In this document: piece after piece, positions 3,701-6,027 of the stretch
Position numbering within the stretch: position 1 is the first letter of the stretch
How the letters are laid out: each line of letters starts with the position of its first letter
Source: Gemmatimonadota bacterium
Lineage (GTDB): Bacteria > Gemmatimonadota > Gemmatimonadetes > Longimicrobiales > Longimicrobiaceae
Assembly (NCBI GenBank): GCA_019240375.1
Contig: JAFAYN010000356.1
Span: 1-6,027, forward strand
DNA: 6,027 nt
Direction of reading: 5' to 3'
The notes under the pieces: generated by a model
Told to the model about the DNA's origin: nothing
What the model saw: the letters and a program-made list of their open reading frames with translations, nothing else
Database searches by the model: none
Translations under genes and position numbers: made by a program

Positions 3701-6027
3701 CCCCGGACGCCGCCCCCCTCACCGAGTACGTGGCCCCGCGCACCCCCACCGAGGAGCGGCTGGCGGAGATCTGGGCCGAGGTGCTGGGCGTCGAGCGGGT
3801 GGGGGTCCACGACCACTTCTTCGAGCTGGGCGGGCACTCGCTGATGGCGACGCGGGTGGTGGCCCGGGTGCGCGAAGCGCCGGGGGTGGAGCTGCCGCTG
3901 CGGGTCGTGTTCGAGCACCCCACCCTGGCCGGGATGGCGGAGTGGATCGACGCGACGCTGGCCCGCGCCGGGGCGGAGGAGGCGCCCGAGGCGCCCGGCG
4001 TGTCCGACCGGATCGCGCAGCTCTCCCCGGAGCAGCGCCTGGCCTTCCAGAAGCTCCTGCGCGACCGGGTCCGGGGGCGGAACGGCTTCCGGGAGATCGT
4101 CCCGGTCCCGCGCACCGGCCCGCTCCCGCTCTCCTTCGCGCAGCAGCGGCTCTGGCTGATCGACCGGCTCGACCCCGGCACCGCCGCGTACAACATCCCC
4201 TTCGCCCTGCGGCTGCGCGGCGGGCTGGACGTGTCCGTGCTGCGGCGCGCCCTCACCGAGATCGTGCGGCGCCACGAGACGCTACGCACCGTCTTCGCCG
4301 AGGTGGACGGCGCCGCGGTGCAGGTGGTCCGCGAGCCGGCGCCGGTCCCCCTCCCGACGGTGGACCTGGGCGGGCTCCCGGAGGCGGAGCGCGAGCGCGA
4401 GACCCTCCGGCTGGCGGACGGGGCGGCCCTGCAGTCGTTCGACCTGGAGCGGGGGCCGCTGCTGCGCTGCACGCTGCTGCGGGAGGGGGAGGGGAGCGCG
4501 GTGGTGCTGTTCGCGCTGCACCACATCATCTCCGACGGGTGGAGCACGGGGGTGCTGACCCGCGAGGTCTCCGAGCTGTACGCCGCGTACTCGGCGGGAC
4601 GCCCCTCGCCGCTTCCGGAGCTGCGCATCCAGTACGCGGACTTCGCCGTCTGGCAGCGCGAGCAGCTCTCCGGCGAGCGGCTGGAAGCGCAGCTCGCCTA
4701 CTGGCGCGAGCGCCTGGCCGGGGCGCCGCCGACGCTGGAGCTCCCCACCGACCACCCCCGCCCGCTGCGGCAGGGGACGCGGGCGTCCGTGGTGGAGGTG
4801 TTCGTCCCCACGGCCGTCACCGCCGGGCTCCGCGCCCTGGCCCAGGCGGAAAGGACCACCCTCTTCACGGTGCTCCTCGCCGGGTGGCAGGCGCTCCTGG
4901 CGCGCTGGGCCGGGCAGGACGACGTGGTGGTCGGCTCCCCGGTCGCCGGGCGCGACCGGGTGGAGACCGAGGGGCTGATCGGCTTCTTCATCAACACCCT
5001 GGTGCTGCGCACCGACCTGTCCGGCACCCCCGACGCGGGCGAGCTGGTGCGGCGCGCGCACGAGGCGGTGCTGGAGGCGCGGTCGCACCAGGAGGTCCCC
5101 TTCGAGCGGCTGGTGGAGGAGCTGGCCCCGGAGCGCTCGCTGCAGCACACGCCGATCTTCCAGGTCCTGTTCGCCCTCCAGAACGTGGACGAGGGGGAAC
5201 TGCGCCTGGGCGAGCTGGAGATGGAAACGCTCCCCGGGGCGGACGAGGTGGCGAAGTTCGACCTGGGATTGAACCTGGGGGAGGGGGGCGGGACGCTGGG
5301 GGGGGCACTCTCCTACCGCGCCGAGCTGTGGGAGGCCGCCACCATCGAGCGGATGGTGGAGCACTTCCGCCGGCTCCTCGCCGCGATGGTCGCCCGCCCC
5401 GAGCGCCCGGTGGCGGAGATCGAGCTGCTGGCGGGCGCGGAGCGGGAGCAGGTGCTGCGCGCCTGGAACGCCACCGCGCGCGACTACCCCGCGCGCCCCG
5501 TCCACGAGCAGATTACCGCGCAGGCCGCGAGCACGCCCGACGCGCCCGCGGTGACGTTCGAGGGCGAGACGCTGACCTACGCCGAGCTGGACGCGCGCGC
5601 CAACCGCCTCGCCCACCACCTGCGCCGCCTGGGCGTCGGGCCGGAGGTCCCCATCGGTCTGTGCGTGGAGCGCTCGGCGGAGATGCTGGTCGGCGTGCTC
5701 GGCATCCTCAAGTCCGGCGGCGCCTTCGTCCCGCTCGACCCGGGCTACCCCTCCGAGCGCCTGGGCTACATCCTGTCCGACGCCGCGCTCCCGGTGCTGG
5801 TCACCGCCGGGAGCGCGGCCGACGCGCTCCCGGAGCACGGGGCCGCCGTGGTGCGCCTGGACTCCGCCGCCCTCGCGGAAGAGAGCGCGGACGAGCCGGC
5901 GCCGCTGGCGGGGCCGGAGCACCTTGCGTACGTGATCTACACCTCGGGCTCGACCGGGCGCCCCAAGGGGGTGTGGGTCCAGCACGGCTCGCTCGCCAAC
6001 CTGGTCGCCGCCACGCGCGAAGCGTAC
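709..6027 (+). CDS. Multimodular NRPS, C-A-PCP-C-A(partial), 3' end outside window
   Basis: This gene encodes a cytosolic peptide assembly-line enzyme. 1773 residues are visible without a stop. Domains in order: N-terminal linker-like helix (residues 1-40); condensation domain 1 (about 42-480; LSFAQQRLW at 44, RRHEPLRTVF, HHIASDEWS with His174-His175-Asp179, YADYAAW at 212, GFFVNT at 328, HQDLPFERL at 363); adenylation domain 1 (about 500-1000; LPYAEL at 526, LRAGAAYLPLDP at 571, YVIYTSGSTGRPKG at 644, YRTGD at 880, GRIDHQVKIRGFRIETGE at 898, Lys990); carrier (LGGHSLMATRV, Ser1044); linker (about 1070-1138); condensation domain 2 (about 1140-1575; HHIISDGWS with His1271-His1272-Asp1276, GFFINT at 1425, HQEVPFERL at 1460); adenylation domain 2 (from about 1597; LTYAEL at 1622, LKSGGAFVPLDP at 1667, YVIYTSGSTGRPKG at 1741), cut before its pocket. 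No epimerase, methyltransferase or thioesterase is seen. ATG709 is the only possible start in its open frame. The product is unknown. Confidence 0.97.
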   Translation, partial: MSEIADRLASLSPERRLLLQKLLQAEAAARHGIRRREEDGPAPLSFAQQRLWFMERMEPGTAANNLSFPLRLRGRLDVAALERALAEIVRRHEPLRTVFEEGERGPVQRVLPPSPLHLPRVDLGGLAEAERERVLRALVDGEQRRPFDLGRDWTMRATLVRLGEEDAAVLFTLHHIASDEWSFGVVVRELSELYRAFGEGRPSPLPELELQYADYAAWERASAASGTLRDQLGYWTERLRGAPPVLEVPADRPRPAVPDPRAVTLTLPLGREVDAAVRELAHREGATLFMVCLAAGQLLLSRYTGEEDVVVGTPIAGRTRAEVQGLVGFFVNTLVLRTDLSGDPTVRELVRRTRETTLEAYAHQDLPFERLVEELAPERTLRHTPLFQVMFTLQNATREQLDLGALRMEQIPVEGDTDPFELTLVAVEIEGVLECGIRYRTELFEPETVRRMLDHYAALLREMAAHPERRLSALSLLAPDERRRIVEGWNATERQLPRDATLHELFAMQAARTPDAPAVVHDGAVLPYAELERRSARLADRLRARGVGPESVVAVCTGRGPAMAVAILGALRAGAAYLPLDPAYPDERLAWMLRDAGARVLLTEAALAGRFAGSGIGTVALDADPGAEEDAAAEHPVPAEALAYVIYTSGSTGRPKGVMVEHRAAVAFALDMAARLELGPGDRVLQFASPGFDVVVEELFPAWLSGAAVVFSSGELFEPRELLRVVEREEVTGFELPTAYWHEWVHELVRSRARLPERVRFVLVGGERVLPERLAEWARLRRPLVHVFGLTETACTTTTLRLEAGDDGRRWANLPIGKPVANARVYVLDAALQPVPVGVPGELFIGGAGVGRGYLGRPELTAERFVPDPFARGAAGARLYRTGDRTRWLADGNLEFLGRIDHQVKIRGFRIETGEVEAVLAEHPGVREAFVMAREDAPGGARLVAYLTAEGAADPAPGELRAHLAERLPEYMVPSAFVTLDALPLTSNGKVDRRALPAPDAAPLTEYVAPRTPTEERLAEIWAEVLGVERVGVHDHFFELGGHSLMATRVVARVREAPGVELPLRVVFEHPTLAGMAEWIDATLARAGAEEAPEAPGVSDRIAQLSPEQRLAFQKLLRDRVRGRNGFREIVPVPRTGPLPLSFAQQRLWLIDRLDPGTAAYNIPFALRLRGGLDVSVLRRALTEIVRRHETLRTVFAEVDGAAVQVVREPAPVPLPTVDLGGLPEAERERETLRLADGAALQSFDLERGPLLRCTLLREGEGSAVVLFALHHIISDGWSTGVLTREVSELYAAYSAGRPSPLPELRIQYADFAVWQREQLSGERLEAQLAYWRERLAGAPPTLELPTDHPRPLRQGTRASVVEVFVPTAVTAGLRALAQAERTTLFTVLLAGWQALLARWAGQDDVVVGSPVAGRDRVETEGLIGFFINTLVLRTDLSGTPDAGELVRRAHEAVLEARSHQEVPFERLVEELAPERSLQHTPIFQVLFALQNVDEGELRLGELEMETLPGADEVAKFDLGLNLGEGGGTLGGALSYRAELWEAATIERMVEHFRRLLAAMVARPERPVAEIELLAGAEREQVLRAWNATARDYPARPVHEQITAQAASTPDAPAVTFEGETLTYAELDARANRLAHHLRRLGVGPEVPIGLCVERSAEMLVGVLGILKSGGAFVPLDPGYPSERLGYILSDAALPVLVTAGSAADALPEHGAAVVRLDSAALAEESADEPAPLAGPEHLAYVIYTSGSTGRPKGVWVQHGSLANLVAATREAY
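1690..1734 (+). repeat. Inter-module DNA repeat, copy 1 (C5 motif region)
   Basis: These 45 bases match 4981-5025 at 44 positions; the single change is G/A, giving GFFVNT here and GFFINT in the other copy. The block encodes the C5 motif and the following LVLRTDLSG of a condensation domain. Such near-identity at the DNA level, including silent positions, is higher than protein constraint requires and fits module duplication or gene conversion. Confidence 0.85.
1807..1838 (+). repeat. Inter-module DNA repeat, copy 1 (PFERLVEELAP region)
   Basis: These 32 bases are identical to 5098-5129. They encode PFERLVEELA and most of the next Pro codon, in the C6 motif region of condensation domain 1. Identity includes all third codon positions of the block. 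Confidence 0.85.
2206..3708 (+). other. Adenylation domain 1 with acidic pocket and divergent A4/A5 motifs
   Basis: This is the only complete adenylation domain in the window; it selects the amino acid and activates it as the aminoacyl-AMP. Motifs A1-A3, A6-A8 and A10 are normal. A4 reads GFDVVVEELFPAW (F692, D693), the region before A5 contains FELPTAYWHEW, and A5 reads VFGLTETACT instead of the usual NAYGPTE. My hand alignment to the GrsA pocket positions gives D-V-E-E-L-G-V-C-T-K, with Asp693 as position 235, Glu697 as 239, Glu735 as 278 and Lys990 as 517. The conserved Asp and Lys suggest an ordinary alpha-amino acid. Two Glu side chains could favour a basic residue such as Lys, Orn, Dab or Arg, but Glu697 may be a feature of this A-domain subgroup, so the substrate call is weak. 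Confidence 0.75.
3727..3945 (+). other. Peptidyl carrier protein (thiolation) domain, Ser1044
   Basis: The carrier follows the first complete A domain directly, after the usual EYVAPRTPTEE linker. It holds DHFFELGGHSLMATRV, with Ser1044 (bases 3838-3840) the site for the 4'-phosphopantetheine arm added by a phosphopantetheinyl transferase encoded elsewhere. The GGHS form is typical of carriers followed by a condensation domain. GGDS, common before epimerases, is absent, which agrees with the lack of an epimerase domain. About 70 residues of linker separate its end from condensation domain 2. Confidence 0.92.
4981..5025 (+). repeat. Inter-module DNA repeat, copy 2 (C5 motif region)
   Basis: Partner of 1690-1734, with one mismatch in 45 bases. 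It sits at the same place in condensation domain 2. Confidence 0.85.
5098..5129 (+). repeat. Inter-module DNA repeat, copy 2 (PFERLVEELAP region)
   Basis: Exact partner of 1807-1838, at the same place in condensation domain 2. Confidence 0.85.
5277..5305 (+). other. Putative G-quadruplex-forming run inside condensation domain 2
   Basis: Four G tracts lie close together on the coding strand: G5 (5277-5281), A, G6 (5283-5288), C, G3 (5290-5292), a five-base loop, then G8 (5298-5305). This satisfies the usual pattern of four tracts of three or more G with loops of one to seven bases. It would be present in the mRNA and in the non-template DNA strand. It encodes a Gly-rich loop. Whether it folds or affects translation is not shown by the sequence. 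Confidence 0.6.
5497..6027 (+). other. Adenylation domain 2, N-terminal third only (cut by window end)
   Basis: The domain begins near VHEQITAQAASTPDAPAV and includes LTYAEL (A1), LKSGGAFVPLDPGYP (A2) and the phosphate-binding loop YVIYTSGSTGRPKG (A3, residues 1741-1754). The window ends 19 residues after A3, before A4 and A5, so none of the specificity-pocket positions can be read. Its A1-A2 text (ARANRLAHHLRRLGVGPE) is closer to the common NRPS consensus than that of adenylation domain 1. Confidence 0.93.

Larger units (their letters stand above)
4123..5436 (+). other. Condensation domain 2 (LCL-like), canonical active site
   Basis: This domain extends the chain from PCP Ser1044 with the next amino acid. 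It starts at LPLSFAQQRLWLIDRL (Leu1141 onward), has RRHETLRTVF, then HHIISDGWS with catalytic His1272 and Asp1276, YADFAVW, GFFINTLVLRTD, HQEVPFERL and HTPIFQVLFALQN. All key residues are intact. Near its end a Gly-rich stretch (LGEGGGTLGG) is encoded by a run of G tracts; aligned by eye with condensation domain 1 the segment has equal length, so the frame looks intact. The motif set suggests an L-configured donor. Boundaries are approximate. Confidence 0.92.

Noticed and set aside
3946..4122. Epimerase or other tailoring domain between carrier and condensation domain 2
   Set aside because: Only about 60-70 residues of Glu/Ala-rich linker with LSPEQR lie here, far too short for an epimerase (about 400 residues or more).
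382..4275. Antisense open frame of about 1300 codons
   Set aside because: It runs in exact register against the NRPS codons and stays open because the sense gene avoids TTA, CTA and TCA. Its translation is low-complexity (rich in Gly, Arg, Pro, His, Gln) with no domain I recognise, while the sense strand has a full series of NRPS motifs.
3543..4628. Antisense open frame of about 360 codons in another register
   Set aside because: Ser/Arg-rich translation typical of a shadow frame in very GC-rich DNA, overlapping essential NRPS motifs on the other strand.
5277..5305. Possible frameshift at the G6 and G8 tracts
   Set aside because: The reading frame continues into normal condensation-domain text (ALSYRAELWEAATIERMVEHF region), and the segment has the same length as in condensation domain 1, so no frameshift is indicated.
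4282..5985. Antisense open frame of about 567 codons
   Set aside because: Same register effect; it ends at the complement of the single sense CTA codon. No recognisable protein family.
1..6027. tRNA, rRNA, CRISPR array, insertion sequence or phage elements
   Set aside because: The window is coding for NRPS nearly end to end. No regularly spaced short repeats, transposase motifs, terminal inverted repeats or RNA-gene signatures were seen; the repeats present are in coding motifs shared by modules.

Overview
The window lies inside a nonribosomal peptide synthetase (NRPS) locus. It holds the 3' end of one synthetase gene and the 5' part of the next, both on the + strand and separated by 37 bases. 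Base composition is very GC-rich, and third codon positions are almost all G or C. The visible part of the second gene contains no TTA or TCA codon and only one CTA. This fits a high-GC bacterium. The wording of the condensation and linker motifs (PLSFAQQRLW, TAAYNIPFALRLRG, LSPEQR) reminds me of Longimicrobium-type Gemmatimonadota synthetases, but myxobacteria and actinomycetes use similar wording. The taxonomic guess comes from memory, not from a search.

Layout. Bases 1-671 encode the last 222 residues of synthetase 1: the C-terminal part of an adenylation (A) domain, one peptidyl carrier protein (PCP), and an acidic helical tail. There is no thioesterase, reductase or epimerase domain, so this protein probably passes its chain on in trans. 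Bases 672-708 are a short gap with no visible promoter or terminator. Bases 709-6027 encode the first 1773 residues of synthetase 2, which is still open at the window edge. Its domains are C-A-PCP-C-A(partial): one complete elongation module and most of a second.

How the parts work together. The PCP at the end of synthetase 1 would present its aminoacyl or peptidyl thioester to the first condensation domain of synthetase 2. That domain joins it to the amino acid activated by the first complete A domain and loaded on the PCP at Ser1044. The second condensation domain then extends the chain with the amino acid chosen by the A domain cut by the window end. Both condensation domains look like the type that joins two L-configured partners, and no epimerase is visible.

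Points of interest are a Gly-to-Glu change in the active-site motif of the first condensation domain, an unusual A-domain pocket with two acidic residues and a divergent A5 motif, a gene boundary placed at what is elsewhere an intermodular linker, near-identical DNA blocks shared between modules, and a strong G-quadruplex-type run. I see no novel non-NRPS system here. The chemistry is standard assembly-line biosynthesis, and the product cannot be named from this window.
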